Positions 1 through 5,671 of a stretch of DNA of 5,999 bases are shown piece after piece. The stretch is from NCBI GenBank assembly GCA_023438115.1, contig JAEZEB010000184.1, forward strand, positions 1-5,999, given 5' to 3'. The DNA comes from Pseudomonadota bacterium. Lineage in GTDB: Bacteria; Pseudomonadota; Gammaproteobacteria; Burkholderiales; Burkholderiaceae_C. The position numbers were made by a program, and so were the translations under genes. The number at the start of each line of letters is the position of its first letter. Position 1 is the stretch's first letter. The notes under the pieces were generated by a model, which made no database searches, was not told the DNA's origin, and was given only the letters and a program-made list of their open reading frames with translations.

Positions 1-6
1 GCCCGC

Positions 7-12
7 TACCCT
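7..12 (+). promoter_or_regulatory. Possible -10 box (TACCCT) for the aminotransferase operon
   Basis: TACCCT lies within CGCTACCCTG (4-13), nearly the same 10-mer as the one before the thioredoxin-like gene (5151-5160). Transcription would start near position 19 and leave a leader of about 18 nt. The hexamer matches only 3 of 6 positions of the sigma-70 consensus, and any -35 element lies outside the window, so this is a weak call. Confidence 0.3.
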
Positions 13-36
13 GATCCCTGCCGCTACGGAACCGAG

Positions 37-1242
37 ATGAAACGAGACGACCTGCTGCCCGCCCCGGGCTGGACCCTGGCGCGCCGCGCCGAGCGGATGA
101 ACCCTTCCGTCCTGCGCGAGATCCTCAAGGTCACCGAGCGCCCCGGCATCATCAGCTTCGCGGGCGGCCTGCCCTCGCCGCGCACCTTCCCGGTGGACGC
201 CTTCGCCGACGCCTGCGCACGCGTTCTCGCCACCGACGGCCCGGGCGCGCTGCAGTACGCGGCCAGCGAAGGCTACGGGCCGCTGCGCGAAGCGGTCGCC
301 GCGATGCTGCCCTGGAAGGTGGAGACCTCGCAGGTGCTGATCACCACCGGCTCGCAGCAAGGCCTGGACCTCGTCGCCAAGGTGATGATCGACAGTGGCA
401 GCCGCGTGCTGGTGGAGACGCCCACCTACCTCGGCGCGCTGCAGGCTTTCGCGCCCATGGAGCCGGAGGTCACGGCCGTGGCGAGCGACGCCGAGGGCGT
501 GGACGTGGCCGACCTCGCCGCGCGGCGCGGCGATGCGCGCTTCCTCTACGTGCTGCCCAACTTCCAGAACCCCACCGGCCGCACCATGAGCGAGGCGCGC
601 CGGCAGGCGCTGGTGGAAACGGCCCAAAGCCTCGCGCTGCCGCTGGTGGAAGACAACCCCTACGGCGACCTCTGGTTCGACGCGCCGCCACCGGCGCCGC
701 TGGCGTCCCGCAATCCCGAGGGCTGCATCTACCTGGGCTCCTTCTCCAAGGTGCTCGCGCCGGGACTGCGCCTGGGCTTCGTGGTGGCGCCGTCCTGGAT
801 CGCGCCCAAGCTGCTGCAGGCCAAGCAGGCCGCGGACCTGCACAGCCCCGGCTTCAACCAGCGCATGGTGTTCGAGGTGATGCAGGGCGGCTTCCTCGAC
901 CGCCACGTGCCCACGATCCGCGCGCTCTACCGCGAACAGCGCGACGCCATGCTGGCGGCGCTCGAGCGCGAGTGCGCGCAGCTGGGCCTGACCTGGAACA
1001 CGCCCGACGGCGGCATGTTCCTGTGGGCGCGCCTGCCGCAAGGCCTGGACGCGGCGCAGCTGCTGCCGCAGGCGGTGGAGCGCGGCGTGGCCTTCGTGCC
1101 CGGCGCTGCCTTCTATGCCGATGCGGCGGACCCGCGCACCCTGCGCCTGTCCTTCGTCACCGCGAGCCGTGAGCAGATCGACACGGGGATCGCCGCGCTG
1201 GCGTCCACCATCCGAGAAGCCCTCGCGTGCGGGCCGCGCTGA
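37..1242 (+). CDS. PLP-dependent aminotransferase, class I/II (2-aminoadipate/LysN-like)
   Basis: This 401-residue protein is a cytosolic fold-type I aminotransferase that should move an amino group between an amino acid and a 2-oxo acid. Visible landmarks, in order, are an N-terminal FAGGLPSP segment (residues 41-48) typical of the LysN/alpha-aminoadipate transaminase and MocR-like group, NPTG (178-181), the cofactor Asp in EDNPYG (D206), the Schiff-base lysine in SFSK (K238) followed by the phosphate-binding R245, and the substrate-carboxylate Arg in TLRLSF (R370). The length is normal for the family and no N-terminal DNA-binding domain is present, so it is an enzyme and not a MocR regulator. 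The ATG at 37 is preferred over the one at 97 because the ARRAERM segment before residue 21 is usual in this group. The ribosome site is weak. It leads a five-gene cluster. The fold is near certain; the substrate (aminoadipate, aromatic, branched-chain or other) is open. Confidence 0.93.
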   Translation: MKRDDLLPAPGWTLARRAERMNPSVLREILKVTERPGIISFAGGLPSPRTFPVDAFADACARVLATDGPGALQYAASEGYGPLREAVAAMLPWKVETSQVLITTGSQQGLDLVAKVMIDSGSRVLVETPTYLGALQAFAPMEPEVTAVASDAEGVDVADLAARRGDARFLYVLPNFQNPTGRTMSEARRQALVETAQSLALPLVEDNPYGDLWFDAPPPAPLASRNPEGCIYLGSFSKVLAPGLRLGFVVAPSWIAPKLLQAKQAADLHSPGFNQRMVFEVMQGGFLDRHVPTIRALYREQRDAMLAALERECAQLGLTWNTPDGGMFLWARLPQGLDAAQLLPQAVERGVAFVPGAAFYADAADPRTLRLSFVTASREQIDTGIAALASTIREALACGPR

Positions 1243-1261
1243 ACCTTCCCCTGAGCTGACC

Positions 1262-2128
1262 ATGCGAGCGCGTTCCTTCCAGCAAGTCGACGTCTTCACC
1301 GCCGTGCCCTACAAGGGCAACCCCGTTGCCGTGGTCCTGGACGGCGGGGGCCTGTCCACGGAGGAGATGCAGGCCTTCACCAACTGGACCAACCTGTCCG
1401 AAGCCACGTTCGTGCTGCCGCCCACGCAAGCGGGCGCGGACTACCGCCTGCGCATCTTCTGCCCGGGGCGCGAACTGCCTTTCGCCGGGCATCCCACGCT
1501 GGGCAGCTGCCACGCCTGGCTCGCGGCCGGTGGCCGCCCGCAAGGTGAGTTCATCGTGCAGGAATGCGGCGTCGGCCTGGTGAAGATCCGGCGCGACGGC
1601 CGGCGTCTTGCCTTTGCCGCGCCGCCGCTGCGCAAGAGCGGCCCGCTGCCGGAAGAGGACCTGCAGCTCATCGCCCGCGGCCTGGGCATCGCGCGCGACG
1701 ACATCGCTGGCCACGCCTGGTGCGACAACGGACCCAACTGGCGCGGCGTGATGTTGCGCTCGGCCGACCAGGTGCTTGCACTGCGTCCCGACGGCGCGGT
1801 GCTCGCCGGCCTGGACATCGGCGTGGTGGGCCCGCGCGGCAAGGTCGGCGTGGTGGGCTCGCGGCCCGCGGGCGACGATTGCGCCTTCGAGGTCCGCGCC
1901 TTCTTCCCCGGCAACAACGGCATGGCGGAAGACCCCGTGACGGGCAGCCTGAACGCCGCGCTCGCGCAGTGGCTGATCGGCGCCGGGCTGGCTCCCGACA
2001 GCTACGTCGCCAGCCAGGGCACGGCGCTGGGCCGGGCCGGGCGCGTGCACGTGCAGCGCGATGCGCAGGGCGAGATCTGGATCGGCGGCGACAGCGTCAG
2101 CTGCATCCGGGGCCAGGTGGAGCTCTGA
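1262..2128 (+). CDS. PhzF family isomerase-like protein
   Basis: This 288-residue protein belongs to the PhzF/diaminopimelate-epimerase-like fold of two similar lobes. It opens with a typical first strand (QVDVFTAVPYKGNPVAVV, residues 8-25). It then has the catalytic-type Glu in NLSEATF (E47), the GHPT motif (76-79, H77) and the second-lobe motif AEDPVTGS (222-229). These correspond to Glu45, His74, Asp208 and Ser213 of phenazine PhzF, with the same Asp-to-Ser spacing of five, so the active site looks complete. No phenazine genes are nearby, so a phenazine role is unlikely. Most PhzF relatives have no known substrate, although proton shuttling or isomerisation of a small amino-acid-derived acid is a fair guess. 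An open frame extends upstream to 1115 but overlaps the aminotransferase and adds no family sequence. The ATG at 1262, 19 nt after the previous stop, fits the fold; only a weak GAG lies before it. Confidence 0.92.
   Translation: MRARSFQQVDVFTAVPYKGNPVAVVLDGGGLSTEEMQAFTNWTNLSEATFVLPPTQAGADYRLRIFCPGRELPFAGHPTLGSCHAWLAAGGRPQGEFIVQECGVGLVKIRRDGRRLAFAAPPLRKSGPLPEEDLQLIARGLGIARDDIAGHAWCDNGPNWRGVMLRSADQVLALRPDGAVLAGLDIGVVGPRGKVGVVGSRPAGDDCAFEVRAFFPGNNGMAEDPVTGSLNAALAQWLIGAGLAPDSYVASQGTALGRAGRVHVQRDAQGEIWIGGDSVSCIRGQVEL
2116..2122 (+). promoter_or_regulatory. Shine-Dalgarno site for the VOC gene
   Basis: GGTGGAG ends 7 nt before the ATG at 2130 and lies inside the last codons of the PhzF-family gene. 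It supports the ATG at 2130 over the longer frame that starts at 2061. Confidence 0.65.
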
Positions 2129-2129
2129 C

Positions 2130-2807
2130 ATGCAGGCCCGCGTCGACCACCTGGTGATCGGGGCCGCGAGCCTGGACGAAGGCTTGGCCTGGTGCGAAGC
2201 CACGCTGGGCGTGACGCCGCAGCCGGGCGGGGAACACCCTCTCATGGGCACGCACAACCGCCTGCTGCGCATCGCGACCGTCGACTATCCGCGCGCCTAC
2301 CTGGAGGTCATCGCGGTGCAGCCCGGGCGCGAGCCGCAGGGCCGGCGGCGCTGGTTCGACCTGGACGACGAGGCCGTGCGCGACGCCTTGCGCCGCCAAG
2401 GCCCGCGGCTACTGCACTTCGTCGCCGCCGTGCCGGATGTACGCGCGGCAGTGGCATCGCTGCAAGCGCTGGACATGGACCGCGGCGAAGTGGTGCGCGC
2501 CTCGCGCCCCACGCCACGCGGCCTGCTGCAGTGGCAGATCACGATCCGCCCGGACGGCAAGCGCCTGTTCGACGGCACGCTGCCCACGCTGATCGAATGG
2601 GGCGAGGCGCATCCGGCGCCCGCGCTTCCCGAGTCGCGCGTGACCTTGCGCGGGCTGGGCGCCAGCCATCCCCAGGCCCCAAGCCTGCGGCAGGCCTGCG
2701 AGGCCATCGGCCTGCAGGGCTTCGACATCAAGGAAGGCGCGCCCCGCCTGTGCGCCATGTTCGACACGCCGCGCGGGCGCGTGCGGCTGGACTCGCAAGG
2801 ACTGTGA
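2130..2807 (+). CDS. VOC family protein (glyoxalase-like domain)
   Basis: This 225-residue protein has two vicinal-oxygen-chelate lobes. The first begins VDHLVIGAASLDEGLAW (residues 5-21), the standard opening strand and helix of a glyoxalase/dioxygenase-like unit, and continues through YLEVIAV (57-63). A second unit begins near LLHFVAAVPD (94-103) and ends at LPTLIEWG (151-158). Candidate metal ligands are H7, E59, H96 and E156, one set at the expected strands. The pattern resembles the Glyoxalase_3-like group, whose members are mostly uncharacterised. VOC proteins catalyse varied metal-dependent reactions (isomerisation, epimerisation, ring or C-C cleavage, glyoxalase) or bind ligands, so no reaction is assigned. 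The ATG lies 1 nt after the PhzF stop and the gene overlaps the exporter by 1 nt (TGATG), which indicates co-translation. Residues from about 165 on form a small C-terminal extension of unclear role. Confidence 0.85.
   Translation: MQARVDHLVIGAASLDEGLAWCEATLGVTPQPGGEHPLMGTHNRLLRIATVDYPRAYLEVIAVQPGREPQGRRRWFDLDDEAVRDALRRQGPRLLHFVAAVPDVRAAVASLQALDMDRGEVVRASRPTPRGLLQWQITIRPDGKRLFDGTLPTLIEWGEAHPAPALPESRVTLRGLGASHPQAPSLRQACEAIGLQGFDIKEGAPRLCAMFDTPRGRVRLDSQGL
2797..2801 (+). promoter_or_regulatory. Shine-Dalgarno site for the LysE-family gene
   Basis: AAGGA ends 5 nt before the ATG at 2807 and lies within the end of the VOC gene. It fixes the exporter start at the TGATG junction. Confidence 0.65.
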
Positions 2808-3439
2808 TGCTCACCTTCACCGAAACCGCGTTGTTCGCCCTCGCGGCGCTCCTGCTGGTGCTGACGCCCGGCCCCAACATGGTCTATTGCGTCTCGCGCG
2901 CGCTGTCGCAGGGACGATCGGCCGGCCTGCTGTCGCTGGCGGGCGTGCTCCTCGGCTTCGTCGCCCACCTGCTCGCGGCCACGCTGGGCCTCACGGCGCT
3001 GCTCGCGGCCGTGCCCTACGCCTTCGACGCGCTGCGCCTGGCCGGCGCGGCCTACCTGCTGTGGCTGGCCTGGGACGCGCTGCGGCCAGGCGGCGGATCG
3101 CCCTTCGTGCCCCGGTCACTGCCGCACGACAGCCCCGGCCGCCTGTTCCGCATGGGCCTGCTGACGAACCTGCTCAATCCCAAGGTGGCGATCTTCTATC
3201 TCTCCTTCTTTCCGCAGTTCCTGCACCCCGAGCGCGGCAGCGTGCTCGCGCAGGTGCTCCTGCTCGGCGTGGTGCAGATCGTCATCAGCGGCGGCGTCAA
3301 TGCGCTGCTGGTGCTGGGCGCCGCGCGCATCGCCGCTTTCCTCGCGCGCAGCCGCCGCTGGCTGCTGGCGCAGCGCTACCTGATGGGAACGGTGCTCGGG
3401 GCGCTGGCCCTGCGCATGGCCTGGACGGACAAAGCATGA
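2807..3439 (+). CDS. LysE/RhtB family amino-acid exporter
   Basis: This 210-residue inner-membrane protein has the length and hydrophobic pattern of the LysE/RhtB translocator family, which exports amino acids such as lysine, arginine, threonine or homoserine lactone using the proton gradient. The first membrane segment (about residues 7-28) carries the family motif TPGPN (20-24). The next part, QGRSAGLLSLAGVLLG (35-50), is the usual second block. Further hydrophobic stretches lie at about 52-68, 73-89, 143-176 and 189-204. The signature NLLNPK (121-126), followed by YLSFFPQF (131-138), is intact. The start at 2807 overlaps the VOC stop by 1 nt, and the stop overlaps the dehydratase start by 4 nt (ATGA). 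Placed between a VOC protein and a dehydratase, it probably exports the same amino acid or analogue that the cluster handles. The specific substrate is not readable from sequence. Confidence 0.93.
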   Translation: MLTFTETALFALAALLLVLTPGPNMVYCVSRALSQGRSAGLLSLAGVLLGFVAHLLAATLGLTALLAAVPYAFDALRLAGAAYLLWLAWDALRPGGGSPFVPRSLPHDSPGRLFRMGLLTNLLNPKVAIFYLSFFPQFLHPERGSVLAQVLLLGVVQIVISGGVNALLVLGAARIAAFLARSRRWLLAQRYLMGTVLGALALRMAWTDKA

Positions 3440-4413
3440 ACTTCACGCCCGACGAAGTGAACGAGGCCGTGCGGACCGTGCGCGCCTTCGTTCCACCTAC
3501 GCCGCAGTTCGCCTGGCCGTTGCTGCAGCAGCGCCTGGGATTCCCGGTGTGGGTGAAGCACGAGAACCACACGCCGGCCGGCGCCTTCAAGGTGCGCGGC
3601 GGCATGACCTATTTCCACGCGCTCGCGCGCCGCGAGCCGAAGCTGGCCGGCGTGGTCGCCGCGACGCGGGGCAACCACGGGCAATCGGTCGGCTGGGGCG
3701 CGCGCCGCTCCGGCCTGCCTGCCACCATCGTCGTGCCGCACGGCAACTCGGTGGAGAAGAACGCGGCGATGCGCGCGCTGGGCGTCACGCTGGTGGAGCA
3801 CGGCGAGGATTTCCAGGCCGCGCGCGAACATGCGACCGCGCTGGCCGGGGAGCACGGCCTGCACATGGTGCCCTCGTACCACCGCGACCTCGTGCTGGGC
3901 GTAATGACCTACTGGCTGGAGTTCTTCGAGAGCTTCCCGGCGGGCGAGGAGCCCGCGCTCGTCTACGTGCCGATCGGCCAGGGCTCCGGCTTCTGCGCCG
4001 CGGCCGCCGCGCGCGCGATCACGCGCCGGCGCAGCCGCCTGGTGGGCGTGGTCTCGGCGCACGCCACGTCCTTCCTGGATTCCTTCAAAGCCGGCCGGGT
4101 GGTGGAGGCGCCGGTCACGACGGTGCTGGCCGACGGCATGGCCTGCCGCATCGCCGATGCCGAAGCCCTGCAAGTCGTGCTGCGCGAGGCCGAGGACATC
4201 GTGGCCGTGACCGACGACGAAGTCGCCGAGGCGATGCGCATCCTCTTCGCCGACACCCACAACGTCGCCGAAGGCGCGGGCGCGGCGGGCCTGGCCGCCG
4301 CCATCCGCGACCGGGACCGCCACGGCGGCCGCAGCGTGGGTTTCGCCCTCACGGGCGGCAACGTCGACACCGACCTCTTCACGCAGGTACTCGGCGGCGC
4401 GACCCCGCGCTGA
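3436..4413 (+). CDS. Threonine/serine dehydratase-like PLP enzyme (fold type II, no ACT domain)
   Basis: This 325-residue enzyme belongs to the tryptophan-synthase-beta-like PLP family and most resembles catabolic threonine ammonia-lyases, which convert threonine to 2-oxobutanoate and ammonia (or serine to pyruvate). The Schiff-base lysine is K52 in HTPAGAFKVRGG (45-56). The substrate loop is RGNHGQS (78-84). The phosphate-binding glycine loop is PIGQGSG (179-185), and the C-terminal segments AEGAGAA (278-284) and TGGN (306-309) are present. It ends after the catalytic domain, so the allosteric ACT-like region of biosynthetic IlvA is missing, which argues for catabolism. The glycine loop differs from the common GGGGL form and the late motif is TGGN, not SGGN. 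This suggests a side branch that could also include hydroxyectoine-type EutB or other beta-hydroxy amino-acid dehydratases. The start overlaps the exporter stop by 4 nt, with GGA 6 nt upstream. It is the last gene of the cluster. Confidence 0.88.
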   Translation: MNFTPDEVNEAVRTVRAFVPPTPQFAWPLLQQRLGFPVWVKHENHTPAGAFKVRGGMTYFHALARREPKLAGVVAATRGNHGQSVGWGARRSGLPATIVVPHGNSVEKNAAMRALGVTLVEHGEDFQAAREHATALAGEHGLHMVPSYHRDLVLGVMTYWLEFFESFPAGEEPALVYVPIGQGSGFCAAAAARAITRRRSRLVGVVSAHATSFLDSFKAGRVVEAPVTTVLADGMACRIADAEALQVVLREAEDIVAVTDDEVAEAMRILFADTHNVAEGAGAAGLAAAIRDRDRHGGRSVGFALTGGNVDTDLFTQVLGGATPR

Positions 4414-4450
4414 AGTCGCCGCTGGGACGGCGCCGGCGCGGCGGCCTTGC

Positions 4451-4456
4451 CAGAAT
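4451..4456 (+). promoter_or_regulatory. -10 box (CAGAAT) of a probable leaderless promoter
   Basis: CAGAAT matches 4 of 6 positions of TATAAT and ends 6 nt before the ATG at 4463, so transcription would begin at or next to the start codon. No Shine-Dalgarno sequence is visible in the 49-nt gap. No convincing -35 element is seen at 16-18 nt spacing in this very GC-rich stretch. Confidence 0.45.
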
Positions 4457-4462
4457 GGCGGC

Positions 4463-5134
4463 ATGGGCACCCTCTATCTCGTGCGGCACGGCCAGGCTTC
4501 CTTCGGCGCCGACGACTACGACCAGCTGAGCGAACTCGGCCAGCGCCAGAGCATCCGCCTGGGCGAGTACTTCGCCGAGCGCGGCATCCACTTCGACGGC
4601 CTGATCGCCGGCACGCTGCGCCGCCACAAGCAGACGATGGCCGGCATCCTGCAAGGCATGAACCGGGCGGGCGAGCACCTCGCCTGGGAAGGCCTGAACG
4701 AATACGACAGCGAGGCGCTGATCGCCACCGTGCACGAGGGCGAGCTGCCCAAGCCCACCTCGCCGGAGCTGTACCGCCACCACTTCCGCCTGCTGCGCGA
4801 CGCCATGGCGCGCTGGATGGCCGGCAGCACCAGCCCGCGCGGCATGCCCGCCTACCCCGCGTTCGTGCAGGGCGTGGCAGGCGCCCTGGACCACGTGCGC
4901 GCCAACCACTACGGCCAGAACGTGCTGGTGGTCACCAGCGGGGGGCCGATCTCCACCGCCGTGGGCCACGTGCTGGGCACGCCGCCCGAGACGACGATCG
5001 ACCTGAACCTGCGGATCCGCAACACCGCGGTCACCGAGCTCGCCTTCACGCCCAAGCGCCACATGCTGGTGACCTTCAACGGCATCCCGCACCTGGACGC
5101 ACCGGCCTACAAGGACTGGATCACCTACGCCTGA
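4463..5134 (+). CDS. Histidine phosphatase superfamily protein (phosphoglycerate-mutase-like) with an altered second His site
   Basis: This 223-residue cytosolic protein starts directly with the first strand and RHG motif of the histidine phosphatase family (LYLVRHGQ, residues 4-11, nucleophile H9). The second arginine block is TLRRHKQT (51-58), with R54 at the conserved place, and a candidate acid is E80 in GLNEYD. The block that normally reads T/S-H-G-G, carrying the second catalytic His, is VVTSGGPIS (156-164), so S159 replaces His. The rest of that loop is well kept, so this is probably a subfamily trait and not decay. Family members hydrolyse phosphate esters or anhydrides or shift phosphates through a phospho-His. 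Activity of this one, and its substrate, are open. The start is certain because the fold begins there. It is separated by 49 nt from the dehydratase and seems to have its own promoter. Confidence 0.9.
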   Translation: MGTLYLVRHGQASFGADDYDQLSELGQRQSIRLGEYFAERGIHFDGLIAGTLRRHKQTMAGILQGMNRAGEHLAWEGLNEYDSEALIATVHEGELPKPTSPELYRHHFRLLRDAMARWMAGSTSPRGMPAYPAFVQGVAGALDHVRANHYGQNVLVVTSGGPISTAVGHVLGTPPETTIDLNLRIRNTAVTELAFTPKRHMLVTFNGIPHLDAPAYKDWITYA

Positions 5135-5153
5135 AGCCGGCGCGCGCCCCCGC

Positions 5154-5159
5154 TACACT
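5154..5159 (+). promoter_or_regulatory. -10 box (TACACT) of a probable leaderless promoter
   Basis: TACACT matches 4 of 6 consensus positions and ends 6 nt before the ATG at 5166, the same spacing as before the phosphatase gene. CTGAAG (5131-5136), 17 nt upstream, is a poor -35 candidate (3 of 6). There is no Shine-Dalgarno sequence between the box and the ATG. Confidence 0.45.
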
Positions 5160-5165
5160 GCGCGC

Positions 5166-5543
5166 ATGGACAGCACGGTGGCCGACGATCAGACCTGGTG
5201 GGTCGCCTGCCTGTGCGCCGCGTGGTGCGGCGTGTGCCGCGACTGGCTGCCCCTCTTCACCGCGCAGGCCCGCGCGCATCCGCACATGCGCTTCGCGTGG
5301 GTGGACGTGGAAGACGAGGACGAGGCCATGGGCGACGTCGACATCGAGACCTTCCCCACGCTGCTGGTCGCGCGCGGCGACGAAGTGCTGTTCCTCGGTC
5401 CGATCCCTCCGCTGGCCAACCAGTTCACGCGCATGCTGGCCACGCTGCAAGCTCAGCCTCGACCCGCACCCGCCCTTCCCGAGGGCGCCGGCGCGCTCCT
5501 GCACCGGCTGCAGCGCGAAGTCCTGCCCCGATCCACTGTGTGA
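5166..5543 (+). CDS. Small thioredoxin-like protein (WCGVC active site)
   Basis: This 125-residue protein has a single thioredoxin fold. The active-site motif is W20-C21-G22-V23-C24, so the usual Pro of WCGPC is Val, a change that would be expected to alter redox potential. The cis-proline loop is ETFPTLLV (61-68, P64), and MRFAWVDVED (41-50) is the usual strand after helix 1. Two extra cysteines, C15 and C17, sit on the strand just before the active site, giving a CLCAAWCGVC cluster. There is no signal peptide or membrane anchor, so it is probably a cytoplasmic thiol reductase or redox carrier. The last 30 or so residues (from about 96) are a Pro/Ala-rich tail that ends in a short amphipathic helix not found in standard thioredoxin. 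The start at 5166 lies right after a -10-like box with no ribosome site. The gene is 31 nt from the phosphatase but probably transcribed on its own. The partner protein is unknown. Confidence 0.87.
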   Translation: MDSTVADDQTWWVACLCAAWCGVCRDWLPLFTAQARAHPHMRFAWVDVEDEDEAMGDVDIETFPTLLVARGDEVLFLGPIPPLANQFTRMLATLQAQPRPAPALPEGAGALLHRLQREVLPRSTV

Positions 5544-5547
5544 CGAG

Positions 5548-5563
5548 GTAGGGAAGCTCCTAC
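5548..5563. repeat. Inverted repeat GTAGG-N6-CCTAC, possible operator
   Basis: The sequence GTAGGGAAGCTCCTAC has perfect 5-bp arms, with a sixth G-T pair if folded as RNA. It begins 4 nt after the thioredoxin-like stop. There is no following T run, so it is a poor intrinsic terminator. It could be a regulator site for the KGG gene or chance. Confidence 0.3.
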
Positions 5564-5591
5564 ACCCTCCTGCATTGCTGCCTGACGAGCG

Positions 5592-5606
5592 TGCAACGCG
5601 CTTGCA
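5592..5606. repeat. Inverted repeat TGCAA-N5-TTGCA
   Basis: These are perfect 5-bp arms around CGCGC in the region upstream of the KGG gene. The dyad has the size of a small dimeric-regulator site, but arms this short are not strong evidence on their own. Confidence 0.22.
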
Positions 5607-5615
5607 AGCTCAATC

Positions 5616-5647
5616 ACTGCATGGACGGCGCAGACCGGACATGCAGT
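5616..5647 (+). repeat. 8-bp perfect inverted repeat in the leader of the KGG gene
   Basis: ACTGCATG (5616-5623) and CATGCAGT (5640-5647) are exact reverse complements separated by 16 nt. If transcribed, they form a hairpin ending 18 nt before the Shine-Dalgarno sequence of the KGG gene. As DNA they could be a dyad for a regulator. No sigma-70 promoter is evident in the 134-nt gap, which would fit an alternative sigma factor, but I cannot assign one. Confidence 0.4.
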
Positions 5648-5665
5648 TCCAACATCCAGTTTTGC

Positions 5666-5671
5666 AAGGAG
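5666..5671 (+). promoter_or_regulatory. Shine-Dalgarno site for the KGG gene
   Basis: AAGGAG is near-consensus and ends 6 nt before the ATG at 5678. It decides the start in favour of 5678 over an in-frame GTG at 5591. It is the strongest ribosome site in the window, consistent with high expression. Confidence 0.85.

Noticed and set aside
1115..1261. 49-residue N-terminal extension of the PhzF-family gene
   Set aside because: It overlaps the aminotransferase, is Arg/Pro/Ser-rich and precedes the standard first strand of the fold. The ATG at 1262 is sufficient.
1262..2128. Phenazine biosynthesis role for the PhzF-family gene
   Set aside because: None of the other phenazine genes is nearby, and most PhzF relatives do not take part in phenazine synthesis.
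2061..2129. Upstream extension of the VOC gene
   Set aside because: It overlaps the end of the PhzF gene, while the ATG at 2130 has a good Shine-Dalgarno site and begins at the first VOC strand.
1157..2272. 371-residue open frame on the minus strand
   Set aside because: It lies fully opposite the PhzF and VOC genes, which have clear family motifs. Its translation is Arg/Ala/His-rich with no recognisable domain, as expected for an antisense shadow at this GC content.
4414..4462. Hairpin CGCCG-GCG-CGGCG (4431-4443) as a terminator of the five-gene cluster
   Set aside because: The arms are only 5 bp in extremely GC-rich sequence and there is no T run, so chance explains it.
3376..4470. 364-residue open frame on the minus strand
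   Set aside because: It is antisense to the dehydratase, whose catalytic motifs are intact. The composition is low-complexity Ala/Arg/His/Gly and no motif is visible.
4379..5092. 237-residue open frame on the minus strand
   Set aside because: It is antisense to the histidine phosphatase, with the same shadow composition and no ribosome site or domain.
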